A stretch of 64,000 nt of DNA from an uncultured Oscillibacter sp. (lineage in GTDB: Bacteria > Bacillota > Clostridia > Oscillospirales > Oscillospiraceae): contig CAJTZL010000005.1 in assembly GCA_910583695.1 (NCBI GenBank), forward strand, positions 1-64,000, written 5' to 3'. How positions within the stretch are numbered: position 1 is the stretch's first letter; the number at the start of each line of letters is the position of its first letter. The notes under the pieces were generated by a model that saw nothing but the letters and a program-made list of their open reading frames with translations, was not told the origin of the DNA and did no database searches. This document shows, in pieces, positions 26,815 to 36,018 of this stretch. The translations under genes and the position numbers were made by a program.

Positions 26815-28491
26815 TCAGATCGCTTGCCCCGCTTCTTCCGTATAGGCCAAAACAACAGGCTCTTTCCCAATGTCCTCAGCCTCTGCATCCAAAAAAAGCG
26901 TCTGAAACTCATCGAATGATACGTTGAACTCAATGGCAAGCTCAAAACCTTTCTTTACATAGACCGCTTTCACAAACTGGGCGACAATCATTTTCTTTGC
27001 GTCAAAAGAACAGTTGTCGTAAAGCTCTGCCCAATTCATCAACTGGGCATACTCGTTCTGGACCTGTTCGGCGCTGGTTTCCATTTCTTGAAGCTCCTTC
27101 CCCGCCTCGTTGATCCGCCATTCCAGGTCCTTCAATTGAGTGCTCGTCTCATCAATCAGGCTGTTCAGCATATCGACATTCAAATGGCTGGTTCCCTGTA
27201 CTACCTTCAGCGTTTCCTCTCTAAGAGCCTGATAATCCCTCTGCTTATGCTGGTATTGTTCGTTCAACAGCTTCAGCCTTGCCCTGGCAAGGTCCACCGC
27301 CCGAGTCTGCTGTTCTTCAATAAGGCTTTGGGGCGGGGCCTGTTTTACCCGCTCAAACTGGATGCGGACGATCTGGTCTACCAAGCCATCTACTTTTGCC
27401 GCGCTATAGCAAGCCTGTCCGCTGCATACACCAGGGCGGCGGAGCCGCCGGTTGCATTGATAGCTTGCGTAGGTCTTTGCCCTTACCGTCCCATCTTTTC
27501 TTTTGTACCGTTGCCCGGATGTTGCCAGCATGAGACGGCCTCCACAGTGCCCGCAAAAAATGTTGTCCACTAAAAGAGACTGCCCTCTGGTTGTAAGAGG
27601 CACACCGCTATGGGGACGCGCCCTCTTCTCCACGATCTCCTGCGCCCTCGCGAATAATTCCGGGCTGATGATTTGGAGATCCGGCAGCGTTTCTGATTTG
27701 CTTTCACCGTTTCGGATAATCCCAATGTAAATTGGATTTTTTATAATACGAATAATCGTATTGATAGGAATGTTCTTTCCTTCCTTATTGCGGATGCCCT
27801 GCTCCATGAGGTAACGGCAAAGCCGGAGAGACCCGTAGCCCTCATAGACATACTTTTGGAAAATCAACCTGACCACCTCGGCCTCGTCCGGCTCCACTAC
27901 CAAATCCCCCACGGGCCGGTTCCGCTTGCTCACGCGCCCCAAGTTCTTCCTGCGGTAGCCGAAGGGGACGCAGCCTCCGGTATAGTAGCCCTCCTGCGTC
28001 AGCTGCTCCAGGCGGGTCTTGACACGCAGGGAGGTCTTGATACTTTCCCCAGAGGCTTGCCAATAGCGTATGTAGTTCAGCAGCTTATCCACGTGGCTGT
28101 CAAATCGCTGCTGGCCCTCCATGGCGCTCCAGACTTCGACTCCCTGCTTGACGAACCACTCAACCACGAAGGGCGTCTCGTCGTCCCGGCGGCCCAAGCG
28201 GTCAAACATGAACACAAGCAGGATATCAAACTCGCTTTTTAGAGCCATCTTCTGGATTTCCTGAACGGCGTCCCTGTCTTTCGCGGAAACCTTAAAACCG
28301 GAAACCCCTTTTTCTGAAAACTCATTCACAATTTCCCAGCCGGGCTGTCTTTTGCTGAACTCCCGGCAGTATTGTTTCTGCATGGGGATGTCGTCCTTCT
28401 CCACTTGCCCTATCGTGGATACCCGATACAGGCAGACAACGCGCTTTTTCATAACCGAACCGTCAATACTTTGCATCATTTCTTCCGCCAT
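26815..28491 (-). CDS. Large serine recombinase
   Basis: The protein is 558 aa. The resolvase catalytic domain has the nucleophile S25 in LYRVSTIGQ and DILLVFMFDRLGRRDDE. The recombinase domain (GYYTGGCVPFGYRR, INTIIRIIKNPIYIG) and a zinc-ribbon region (FCGHCGGRLM, CNRRLRRPGVCSG) follow, and then a long coiled coil (about 400-480). These enzymes integrate and excise ICEs and phages at short att sites. The ATG at 28491 has GAGGAG upstream. A 10-bp perfect hairpin (26805-26830) overlaps the stop codon. It is probably the integrase of the mosaic element to its right. Confidence 0.93.
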   Translation of the reverse strand: MAEEMMQSIDGSVMKKRVVCLYRVSTIGQVEKDDIPMQKQYCREFSKRQPGWEIVNEFSEKGVSGFKVSAKDRDAVQEIQKMALKSEFDILLVFMFDRLGRRDDETPFVVEWFVKQGVEVWSAMEGQQRFDSHVDKLLNYIRYWQASGESIKTSLRVKTRLEQLTQEGYYTGGCVPFGYRRKNLGRVSKRNRPVGDLVVEPDEAEVVRLIFQKYVYEGYGSLRLCRYLMEQGIRNKEGKNIPINTIIRIIKNPIYIGIIRNGESKSETLPDLQIISPELFARAQEIVEKRARPHSGVPLTTRGQSLLVDNIFCGHCGGRLMLATSGQRYKRKDGTVRAKTYASYQCNRRLRRPGVCSGQACYSAAKVDGLVDQIVRIQFERVKQAPPQSLIEEQQTRAVDLARARLKLLNEQYQHKQRDYQALREETLKVVQGTSHLNVDMLNSLIDETSTQLKDLEWRINEAGKELQEMETSAEQVQNEYAQLMNWAELYDNCSFDAKKMIVAQFVKAVYVKKGFELAIEFNVSFDEFQTLFLDAEAEDIGKEPVVLAYTEEAGQAI

Positions 28492-28606
28492 ATATGCTCC
28501 TCGCTTTCCAGATGAACGGTGCACAATATGGCGGCCAGGAACATTCTGTTTTCAAGGTGCCATCTACACCATTATTATCTCATATTTCAACAATATTTGC
28601 AAAAAA

Positions 28607-28777
28607 TCATGACTTCCTTGGAGGAATGCCAAAAATCAGTGCATCTTTGATGTTCTTGACCACGGACGGATTTTTCTCCCCGCCGTAGCGGACCGAAACC
28701 TTACAGCCGTCTATGCAAAACACCTGTGCCTGTTTGCTTTCCTGCGCTAAATTGGCGAATCGTGTATTCTTCTCCAT
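28607..28777 (-). CDS. Small conserved-looking protein upstream of the recombinase
   Basis: The protein is 56 aa (MEKNTRFANLAQESKQAQVFC, ending in a basic tail), starting at 28777 with AGGAG 9 nt before. An upstream in-frame ATG at 28879 lacks a site. It is codirectional with the recombinase 115 nt away, and similar small ORFs accompany such recombinases; it could be an accessory or excision factor. That role is a guess. Confidence 0.6.
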   Translation of the reverse strand: MEKNTRFANLAQESKQAQVFCIDGCKVSVRYGGEKNPSVVKNIKDALIFGIPPRKS

Positions 28778-29306
28778 GTTGTTCACTCCTATAAAACGAC
28801 AAAAAACGCGCCCGATAGAGAACGCGGTTTTGATATGTATTTTATTGCGATTTCGCTTTGAAAAATTCCAGGAACACACTGGACGGCGCTGGCGCGCCTA
28901 ACACGGGACTTTCACCCCCTGCGGTTCTCGCAGATCACCCTCTTTGCCTGTGACGGCTCATAGCCGGTATGGCTACTTCAACGCTCGGACTGAGACTGGG
29001 CAAGCGTATCATTATCCTGACATGCGGGTCGTCGCCGCAAGCCCGCCACGGCTTGTTGTGTGCCCGGCGGCCGCTCCCCCCATACCTCCTTCCTCACAGC
29101 GGGATCATGGCCAGCTCGCCTACACACGGCTTTTCCTTTCGGGCCGCATATCAAACGTATCCAGTGGACCTATTCAGTTATACGAGAGGACAATTTTCCC
29201 TCTTTGTTATTACTACGAACACAACGGGCTGTTTTACCAAATTTGCAAAAAAACAGTCTCTATTCGTCTAAGAAAGTCCATATGCGACACTTTTCGATAT
29301 CGCAAA
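28778..29306. other. Non-coding stretch in the mosaic element
   Basis: I see no supported gene in these ~530 nt. Overlapping short frames have no ribosome site. Confidence 0.45.
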
Positions 29307-29333
29307 AAATGCGTCTCAAATTGAGACGCATTT
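29307..29333. repeat. 27-bp palindrome, copy 1 (terminator-like)
   Basis: Perfect 13-bp arms beginning AAATGCGTCTC around one central base, just downstream of the minus-strand SLOG gene. Ends in A and T runs on both strands. See copies at 30550 and 34035. Confidence 0.85.
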
Positions 29334-29349
29334 CGACTGCCTCTGCATT

Positions 29350-29823
29350 TTAGCGGTAGGCCAAATTTATAATTTCCAATCCACGAGTCCGGGCATACCG
29401 GACGGTGTAGGCCGTGCCGCCGCTGTCCTTTGTCAGATAGCAGACACAGACACCGCTGTGGTCTACAAGATGCCGGTTCCGTTTGTACATACAACCCTGC
29501 GTGTACTCCTGGGAGGTGTAAACCACTTTATCCGCCTGAGACTTGATGCGCTCATATTCTGCCGTGTCCTCCGGCCTCCAGCCCTTTGCCTGAGACGGAC
29601 ATGGTAGGACAAGAATCAACCTGACGCCTGGACATTCTTCCCGTAGGCGTAAAACAGTCTGTGCGGCCAGGGTATCAAAGCCAAGAGCGCCCCCGACTCC
29701 GAAATAATGGACGCCGCGCCGGTAGAGGCGGAGGACCGTTTCCTCCAGTCTGCGGGCGAGTTCCTTCCGTTCTCCCGGTGGAATGCTTCGATGGCCGGTG
29801 AAACAGCAAGTTTGTTTCCTCAT
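29350..29823 (-). CDS. SLOG-family protein (YpsA/DUF1273-like)
   Basis: The protein is 157 aa, starting MRKQTCCFTGHRSIPPGER. Nucleotide-binding Rossmann-like landmarks: FTGHR, HYFGVGGALGFDTLAAQTVL, LILVLPCPSQAKGW, VVYTSQEYTQGCMYKRN, DHSGVCVCYLTKDSGGTAYTVRYA. SLOG proteins bind nucleotides and occur in defence and mobile-element contexts; a few sense signalling nucleotides. No effector is adjacent. The start at 29823 has GGGAGA upstream. Confidence 0.85.
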   Translation of the reverse strand: MRKQTCCFTGHRSIPPGERKELARRLEETVLRLYRRGVHYFGVGGALGFDTLAAQTVLRLREECPGVRLILVLPCPSQAKGWRPEDTAEYERIKSQADKVVYTSQEYTQGCMYKRNRHLVDHSGVCVCYLTKDSGGTAYTVRYARTRGLEIINLAYR

Positions 29824-29968
29824 AGCAATTCTCCCGTCCAATTAAAATAAATACTTTCTCCATTTTATCTATTTTATTTAGATATTGCAATGATTTTTGA
29901 TGAACAAAGTGGACAGAATTTACCTTGCCGTATAGTAAAATTATACATGAGCAAGGTGGTGGCTAATA

Positions 29969-30280
29969 TTGGAAAAGAGCGATTTTATTAAGCGGTTGGT
30001 GGATTTGCGCGTCGCGAAAGGCGTCTCCGCGCGGGATATGAGTCTATCCATCGGACAGAGCGCCGGTTATATCAACAACATTGAAAACGGCGTCAATTAT
30101 CCGTCCATGACCGCATTCTTTTATATCTGTGACTACCTTGGCATCAGCCCAAAAGATTTTTTTGATACAGAGACGGCAAATCCAACAAAAGCCCATGCTT
30201 TGCTGGCTGCGGCTCAGGGCTTGAGCGATGAACAATTGGATAATTTGATTTCCATAGCAAAAGGCTTGAATAGAAGATGA
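29969..30280 (+). CDS. XRE-family HTH regulator 1
   Basis: The protein is 103 aa, read from a TTG start at 29969 preceded by AAGGTGGT; there is no ATG in position. The HTH covers 10-60 (LRVAKGVSARDMSLSIGQSAGYINNIENGVNYPSMTAFFYICDYLGIS). It stands divergent from the SLOG gene and 43 nt before a second HTH gene; the pair probably regulates the element. Confidence 0.88.
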   Translation: MEKSDFIKRLVDLRVAKGVSARDMSLSIGQSAGYINNIENGVNYPSMTAFFYICDYLGISPKDFFDTETANPTKAHALLAAAQGLSDEQLDNLISIAKGLNRR

Positions 30281-30323
30281 AATACATTTATAAATAAAAG
30301 TGTGTTTCAATTTGAGGTGCGCT

Positions 30324-30551
30324 ATGAAGACAGAATATCCAGAGCAATTTATCCGTTTCGGATTAAAGGTCCAGTATTATAGAAAACTGGCAGGGATGAC
30401 ACAAGAGGCGTTTGCCGACAAAATAGGAAGATCATGGTCCTTCGTCGCAAAAATAGAAAGCCCTACAAGGGCTTTCGGCGTGTCAATGGAAACCATGTTC
30501 AAAATGACGGAGGTTCTGAACGTCCCTGTTTCAAAACTGTTTGATGATTAA
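30324..30551 (+). CDS. XRE-family HTH regulator 2
   Basis: The protein is 75 aa, nearly all HTH (FGLKVQYYRKLAGMTQEAFADKIGRSWSFVAKIE, then VLNVPVSKLFDD). The ATG at 30324 follows GAGGTG; an in-frame GTG 24 nt upstream is less likely. Its stop codon merges with the palindrome at 30550. Confidence 0.87.
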   Translation: MKTEYPEQFIRFGLKVQYYRKLAGMTQEAFADKIGRSWSFVAKIESPTRAFGVSMETMFKMTEVLNVPVSKLFDD

Positions 30552-30576
30552 ATGCGTCTCGATTCGAGACGCATTT
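30550..30576. repeat. 27-bp palindrome, copy 2
   Basis: Perfect 13-bp arms starting AAATGCGTCTCGA; the gene stop TAA forms its left edge and a T-run ends it on the right. Confidence 0.85.
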
Positions 30577-30656
30577 TTCGCGCTTCTTCACAAACATCTG
30601 GAAAAAGTCCCCGCTCTATGCTACACTGAAGAAAAACCACGCAGGAGGCCGCCGCC

Positions 30657-33399
30657 ATGACTGACGTACAGCAGAGAACCGCCGCGAGACAATTTGCCGC
30701 CGACTGGGCCGGGAAGGGCTACGAAAAGGGCCACAGCCAGACCTTCTGGCTCTCCCTGCTCCAAAAGGTCTACGGCGTGGAGGAACCCGACAAGTTCATC
30801 ACCTTCGAGGACCAGGTCATGCTGGACCACACCAGCTTCATTGACGGCTTCATCCCCTCTACCCATGTACTCATCGAACAAAAGAGCCTAGGCAAAGAAC
30901 TCAACAAGCCCATCCGCCAGTCGGACGGTTCCCTGCTCTCCCCGTTTCAGCAGGCGAAACGCTACTCTGCCGAACTGCCCTACTCCCATCGTCACCTGCA
31001 ACTTTGCCGAGTTCTATATCTACGACATGGAACAGCCCAACGGCGAGCCGGAAATCATCCTGCTGGAAAATCTGGAGACGGAGTATTACCGGCTCCAGTT
31101 CCTGGTGGACGCCGGAAACGAGCATATCAAAAAGGAAATGGAAATCTCCCTCCAGGCCGGGGAGCTTGTCGGCGTGCTGTACGACGCGCTTTTGAAGCAG
31201 TACAAGGACCCCGGCGACCCCGAGACGCTGAAAAGCCTGAACAAACTCTGTGTCCGGCTGGTGTTCTGCCTCTACGCCGAGGACGCGGGCATCTTCGGCG
31301 GGCGGAATATGTTCCACGACTACCTCCAGGCCCACCAGCGGGAGGCAAGGCAAGCCCTCATCAATCTGTTCAAAATCCTGGACACAAAGCCGGAGGACCG
31401 GGACCCTTATTTAGACGACGACATTCTGGCATTTCCCTATGTCAACGGCGGCCTGTTCGCTGATGAAAACATCATCATCCCCCGGCTGGGCGAGGACATT
31501 GTGGACCTGATTCTGCGCCGGGCCAGCGAAGACTTCGACTGGTCCGCCATCAGCCCCACCATCTTCGGGGCCGTCTTTGAAAGCACCCTGAACCCGGAGA
31601 CCCGCCGCTCCGGCGGGATGCACTACACCAGCATTGAGAATATCCACAAGGTCATCGATCCGCTGTTTCTGGATTCCCTCCGGGCGGAGCTGAAGGATAT
31701 CAAGGCCGTCACGGTCGAAAAGACACGCAGACAAAAGCTGGCCGCATTCCAAAACAGGCTGGCGGGACTGAAATTCCTGGACCCCGCCTGCGGGTCCGGT
31801 AACTTCCTGACGGAAACGTACATTTCCCTCCGGCGGCTGGAGAACGAGGCGCTGTCCCTGCTGTACCATGACCAGATCATCCTGGACATGGGCAATCCGA
31901 TCCGGGTTTCCATCGGGCAGTTTTACGGCATCGAGATCAACGATTTTGCTGTAACTGTGGCGAAAACCGCCCTATGGATTGCGGAAAGTCAGATGATGAA
32001 GGAGACCGAGGACGTGGTGCATATGTCCCTGGACTTCCTTCCACTGAAATCCTACGCCAATATCACCGAGGGGAACGCCCTCCGTCTGGATTGGCCCAGG
32101 ACGGATTATATCATGGGGAATCCGCCCTTTGTGGGCTACTCTCTGCAAAGCAAGGAGCAAAAAGACGACATTCTATCCATCTATGTTGACGAGAAGGGCA
32201 AGCCCTACAAGACGGCGGGGAAAATCGACTATGTTTCCGGCTGGTATTTCAAGGCGGCGCAGTTGATGAAGGGCACGCCGATTCGGGCTGCGTTTGTGTC
32301 CACCAATTCCATTACCCAGGGCGAGCAGGTGGCGGGCGTTTGGAAACCGCTGTATGACCGTTTTGGCATCCATATTGACTACGCCCACCGGACCTTCCGC
32401 TGGGACAGCGAAGCCAGCTTGAAGGCCCATGTGCATTGTGTGATTGTGGGGTTTAGTTCCGCGCCGAACGTAAAACCTAAACGCCTTTATACTGCGGAAC
32501 ATTTTCAAGTAGCGGAGAACATTAACCCATATTTGATAAGTGGCAACACTATTTTTATTGATAACAAAAGCAAGCCTTTATGCAATGTTCCGCATATGCT
32601 TTCTGGCAATCGGCCCACAGATGGGGGGCATTTAATTCTGTCTTCAGAAGAACGAGATGTTTTGCTCCAGAATGAACCTCTAGCCCAGAAGTATATCAAG
32701 AGATTCATGATGGGATATGAATTTATCAATAATGTTCCTCGATATTGTTTGTGGCTAGTTGATGCTTCTCCATCAGATTTGCGAAAGATGCCTATGGTAA
32801 TGAAGCGAATTGAAAGTTGCCGCGAGGCGCGCGAGAATAGTCCTGATGCCGGAAGACGGAAATTAGCGCAAACTCCAACACTGTTTAGAGAGCAACTAAA
32901 TCCTGATTATTTTATTGCAGTTCCAAAAGTGTCGTCTGAGAGACGAAAATATATTCCAATGGGATACTTAGACAAGGCCACTATTGCAGGTGACAAATTG
33001 TTTATTATACCAGATTCAACCATCTATCATTTTGGAATTTTGACCTCCAATGTACATATGGCCTGGATGCGAGCTGTTTGCGGCAGACTAAAAAGTGACT
33101 ATAGTTATTCCATTAATGTCGTTTACAACAACTTCCCCTGACCCACGCCTACAGAAGCGCAAAAGGCCAAAATCGAGCAGACCGCCCAGGCCATTCTGGA
33201 CGCCCGCGCCCTTTACCCGGATTGCAGCCTCGCCGACCTCTACGACGAAACCACCATGCCTCCGGAGCTGCGCAAGTCCCACCAGCAGAACGACCGCGCT
33301 GTCATGCAGGCTTACGGCTTTTCGGTCAAGGACATGACCGAGAGCAAGTGCGTCGCGGAGCTGATGCGGCGGTATCAGGAACTGACAAAGGAGGATTAA
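30657..33399 (+). pseudogene. MmeI-type restriction-methylation enzyme (type IIG/IIL), disrupted twice
   Basis: Domains in order fit the MmeI group. The N-terminal nuclease has D63 and E74-x-K76 (LIEQK). The helical spacer includes LVFCLYAEDAGIF. The methyltransferase has FLDPACGSGNF (SAM) and MGNPPFVGY (adenine-N6 catalytic NPPF). The recognition domain is followed by a C-terminal helical part (AQKAKIEQTAQAILDARALYPDCSLADLYDE). Two lesions are visible. At about 30987 the frame shifts between LPYS and IVTCNFAEFYIYD, which implies about 14 missing nt. At 33139-33141, TGA replaces the Trp expected in NNFPWP, with the frame continuing in full to TAA at 33397. An ATG at 31027 could still give a nuclease-less methyltransferase of 704 aa. 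Confidence 0.88.
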
Positions 33400-33401
33400 T
33401 C

Positions 33402-34001
33402 GTGCAGTTTATTAATTTTTTAGATACACATAGCGGTTCATTAACTTTTATAATCACGGCAGTGTATGTAGTAGCTACCATTTTTATTTGTAAAGCAAAC
33501 ATTAAATCTGCAGAAGCAACAAGGGAACAAGTTGCAGAAGCTAGGCGGCAATTTGAGGAAGAACACCGTCCATATATTTCATATCAAATTATTTTTGAAC
33601 GGCGCAAATGGTATGGTATGAGATTTACAAACCATGGAAGGCGTACAGCTAACCATGTTCAAATCAAGTTAGACCAAAAATTTATAGATAGTATCAGCAA
33701 GCAGAAATTTGCTGATTGGTTAAATAACCTAAAGAATGAAGAGTTTTCTTTAGGAATTGGCCAAAGCCATGACATTTTCTTTGGTGCGGATGAATTTCGG
33801 AATGCTGAAGGTAAAGAGCCAATTGTAGGTAAAATAATTTATCGGGATGGAGAAACCGAATACCAAGAGTCTTTTAATATCGATTTTGAAAGGTACGTCA
33901 CATTTTTCTCCGTTAATAGCTTTGATGATGATTTACACGATGAAATGAAAAAGCAGTCACAAGAACTAAAAAATATCGTACAAGCAATTCGAAATATGTA
34001 A
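33402..34001 (+). CDS. Single-span membrane protein of unknown function
   Basis: The protein is 199 aa with a GTG start at 33402; AAAGGAGG overlaps the end of the MmeI-like gene, so it is translationally coupled. One membrane helix lies at about 13-30 (LTFIITAVYVVATIFIC), followed by a charged coiled segment (ATREQVAEARRQFEEEHRPYI) and a beta-rich cytoplasmic domain. Much more AT-rich than the start of the preceding gene. No known family recognised. Confidence 0.75.
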   Translation: MQFINFLDTHSGSLTFIITAVYVVATIFICKANIKSAEATREQVAEARRQFEEEHRPYISYQIIFERRKWYGMRFTNHGRRTANHVQIKLDQKFIDSISKQKFADWLNNLKNEEFSLGIGQSHDIFFGADEFRNAEGKEPIVGKIIYRDGETEYQESFNIDFERYVTFFSVNSFDDDLHDEMKKQSQELKNIVQAIRNM

Positions 34002-34034
34002 GGTGGCGGAGGCAGTAAAGTCTAGCCAAATTTG

Positions 34035-34061
34035 AAATGCGTCTCGAATTGAGACGCATTT
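34035..34061. repeat. 27-bp palindrome, copy 3
   Basis: 13-bp arms starting AAATGCGTCTCGA with one G-T mismatch, between two convergent genes; acts as a bidirectional terminator. A degenerate relative lies at about 36045-36068. Confidence 0.8.
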
Positions 34062-34103
34062 CTAAAAATTACTATATTTTCAAAAAATTGATACATAATA
34101 ACA

Positions 34104-34730
34104 TTAAAATAGTCTAAGATATATTTCTGGATAGTTCCCTTTCATCCAAATGATAAACTTTTCGTCATCTTTGATTCCTGCGCGTTTACTTTTTACGCTT
34201 TCAAATAACTGTGATTCGTTTTCTTGTATGTAATCGCATAGCAGGTTGGCCTTTTGATGAAAAGTTTGAGAATAGCAAATCGTATAGTAACGGTCTAATT
34301 CCAAATCTTGTTTTTGTATCCGCGTCTTCTTATATCCTTTGGGACGATTATTTAGCATCCCTCCTAATGTCCTAAAATTGAGTTCTCCTAATACACTGAT
34401 CATCAATAAACACAGGGCCTCAGTTGATGGTATTTCCTTGATTTTGCTTTTTGAAATCACTACAATGTCCTCAATTTGGTCGACCAGGAATCTATTGGAT
34501 GCACCTACATTGACATCAAATGTCATTTTTAGAATATCGAGATACCGTGAGAAATATTTCTTCGCATCTCTTAGTCCCAAGTCACTAATCTGATTTGGCA
34601 AATCAGTGGCCACATCACCCAGAACACTTAACATATGTTCTTCAAATTCAAACGGAATCTGGACGGGCTGTGGTTGAGTTTCAGGAATACGCCGTATGTA
34701 AAAGATGCCTTCTTCCTTTTTGCCTATCAT
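34104..34730 (-). CDS. Unknown protein, second gene of a two-gene unit
   Basis: The protein is 208 aa with no signal peptide or membrane segment. It reads IPFEFEEHMLSVLGDVATDLP near the start and YYTICYSQTFHQKANLLCDYI near the end. No motif recognised. It lies 35 nt downstream of the coiled-coil protein and is AT-rich. No homology can be claimed. Confidence 0.7.
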   Translation of the reverse strand: MIGKKEEGIFYIRRIPETQPQPVQIPFEFEEHMLSVLGDVATDLPNQISDLGLRDAKKYFSRYLDILKMTFDVNVGASNRFLVDQIEDIVVISKSKIKEIPSTEALCLLMISVLGELNFRTLGGMLNNRPKGYKKTRIQKQDLELDRYYTICYSQTFHQKANLLCDYIQENESQLFESVKSKRAGIKDDEKFIIWMKGNYPEIYLRLF

Positions 34731-34765
34731 TTTCGTTCTCCCGCCATATAGAAATCATTTGGTTA

Positions 34766-35290
34766 CTACACTTTCCGGACAACAACCTTGATACCACTGA
34801 AATCATAGCCAATCACAGACAAAATCCGAGTCAGGGTGATCCTCAGCAAACTTTCCACATCGTAATGGGCTTCGAAGTAAATTTCTGGGCAGATAGTGAT
34901 AGGACTTTTCATTTCTTCCGAACTGTCTCCTAGGATGATCCGGCTATTTCCGTAGACACGGTTCCTCAGCTCCATCAGTGAATCATGCATGCCTGGAGTC
35001 TGATTACAGTCTTTCAAAACGGCTTCTACCACACCTTTCCACGACGTTGTTCGGATCCGGGTTCCATCAGGGAAGATGACCCCAACAGGGCGGCGTCCCC
35101 TGAAAAAGCTGGGTGTCTTCGTCAGCGGATAAATATCCTCCAGGAGCTGGGATATGTCTTGTGTTTCCTGTCTGTTGTCTTCTAGTCCTTCTTGCTCCAT
35201 TTTCTGAATGAGCTGTTCTAGTTTTCGGGTTAGTTCCTGAGAAGATGTGCGCATTGCTTTCATTTCTTGTAGCATTTCTGAACGGTTCAT
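34766..35290 (-). CDS. Unknown protein with N-terminal coiled coil
   Basis: The protein is 174 aa, starting MNRSEMLQEMKAMRTSSQEL after GGGAGG. Residues 5-50 form a coiled coil. Residues 65-100 (GRRPVGVIFPDGTRIRTTSWKGVVEAVL) resemble the small beta-alpha modules attached to restriction or DNA-binding proteins (RAMA/SAWADEE-like); the C-terminus (ICPEIYFEAHYDVESLLRITLTRIL) is typical of a family found in Clostridia mobile elements. Function unknown. Confidence 0.72.
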   Translation of the reverse strand: MNRSEMLQEMKAMRTSSQELTRKLEQLIQKMEQEGLEDNRQETQDISQLLEDIYPLTKTPSFFRGRRPVGVIFPDGTRIRTTSWKGVVEAVLKDCNQTPGMHDSLMELRNRVYGNSRIILGDSSEEMKSPITICPEIYFEAHYDVESLLRITLTRILSVIGYDFSGIKVVVRKV

Positions 35291-35338
35291 TTTATGTACC
35301 TCCCTCACATGATGCTCGCATACCGATGTACTGATTAT

Positions 35339-35367
35339 AGTTTACCGAAAGTTTACCGTTTTGTCAA
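35339..35367 (-). promoter_or_regulatory. Promoter with tandem operator repeat
   Basis: On the minus strand TTGACA (35367-35362) and TAAACT (35344-35339) are 17 bp apart. AGTTTACCG occurs twice on the plus strand, at 35339-35347 and 35350-35358, one helical turn apart, inside the promoter. It drives the two unknown genes to its left. Confidence 0.65.
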
Positions 35368-35462
35368 GAGACATTTCTGTTTAATTCAAAAAATTATCGT
35401 CAAATTGTTGAGCACAAATAAACTGGCGAATGGGAAAGCACAACCGCTCTCCCGCAAAAGCC

Positions 35463-35484
35463 AAAGCCGCCGTTAGGCGGCTTT
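35463..35484. terminator. Perfect hairpin
   Basis: AAAGCCGCC-GTTA-GGCGGCTTT, at the left border of the large structured element. Confidence 0.6.
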
Positions 35485-35488
35485 GCTG

Positions 35489-35642
35489 GTATTTCCCCTT
35501 GATTACCAACAATCCGGCGGACGGCTCCAGTCAAGGCCCGCCCAGTCCGCAGACTGGGCGGCTCGCGGGCGGTTGCGCAAGCAACTGCCCGGCCTTGACG
35601 GGAGCGGGACGCTGGATTATTCTTCGCGAGAGGGGGAAATAC
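35489..35642. ncRNA. 154-nt nested stem structure (candidate structured RNA or oriT)
   Basis: Three nested levels can be drawn. Outer stem: GTATTTCCCC (35489-35498) with GGGGAAATAC (35633-35642), perfect. Middle stem: 35511-35538 with 35591-35618, about 28 bp with a few mismatches, including perfect GTCAAGGCC / GGCCTTGAC. Apex: two hairpins, CGCCCAGT / ACTGGGCG (35539-35560) and a GTTGC-GCAA-GCAAC hairpin (about 35566-35590). No ORF. It lies downstream of mobC, in the place where a relaxase or transfer origin would be expected. DNA-level or RNA-level role cannot be decided. Confidence 0.55.
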
Positions 35643-35709
35643 CCGTTTTTCGTGGTTTCTATACGACCTGAATTTTCTTTGCTCTCATATAAACAAGGGC
35701 AAGACTCTA

Positions 35710-36018
35710 TCAAAGAGTCTCCTTAACTAGCCGCCATGTTTGTTGAACCAACTTTACAGCCTCGCTGATTTCTGCGTTTGTCACAGCCTTTCTTGCATTG
35801 ACACAGTGAGCAATTTGGTTCATATTATTTCCGATAGCTGCAAGCTCCCGGAGCAAAGCGGCGTAAGTTTCTGGCGGGTGTGGGCGAAGATCAACACCTT
35901 CGATCAAGTCTCGGATAAAGGGGTCAACGCCCATTCCAGCCCGCCGGGCCTGTTCCTTCAAATGGGCAAGTTCTTTGTCCGTCAGCCATACGCTGACATG
36001 TCGGCTGCGTTTTCTCAT
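35710..36018 (-). CDS. MobC-like plasmid mobilisation protein
   Basis: The protein is 102 aa. N-terminal ribbon-helix-helix (SRHVSVWLTDKELAHLKEQARRAGMGVDPFIRDLIEG) and the MobC motif LRELAAIGNNMNQIAHCVN. MobC proteins bind oriT as accessory factors to a relaxase. The relaxase gene that normally follows is missing; only the structured non-coding stretch is there. A hairpin at about 35703-35721 overlaps the stop. Confidence 0.9.
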   Translation of the reverse strand: MRKRSRHVSVWLTDKELAHLKEQARRAGMGVDPFIRDLIEGVDLRPHPPETYAALLRELAAIGNNMNQIAHCVNARKAVTNAEISEAVKLVQQTWRLVKETL

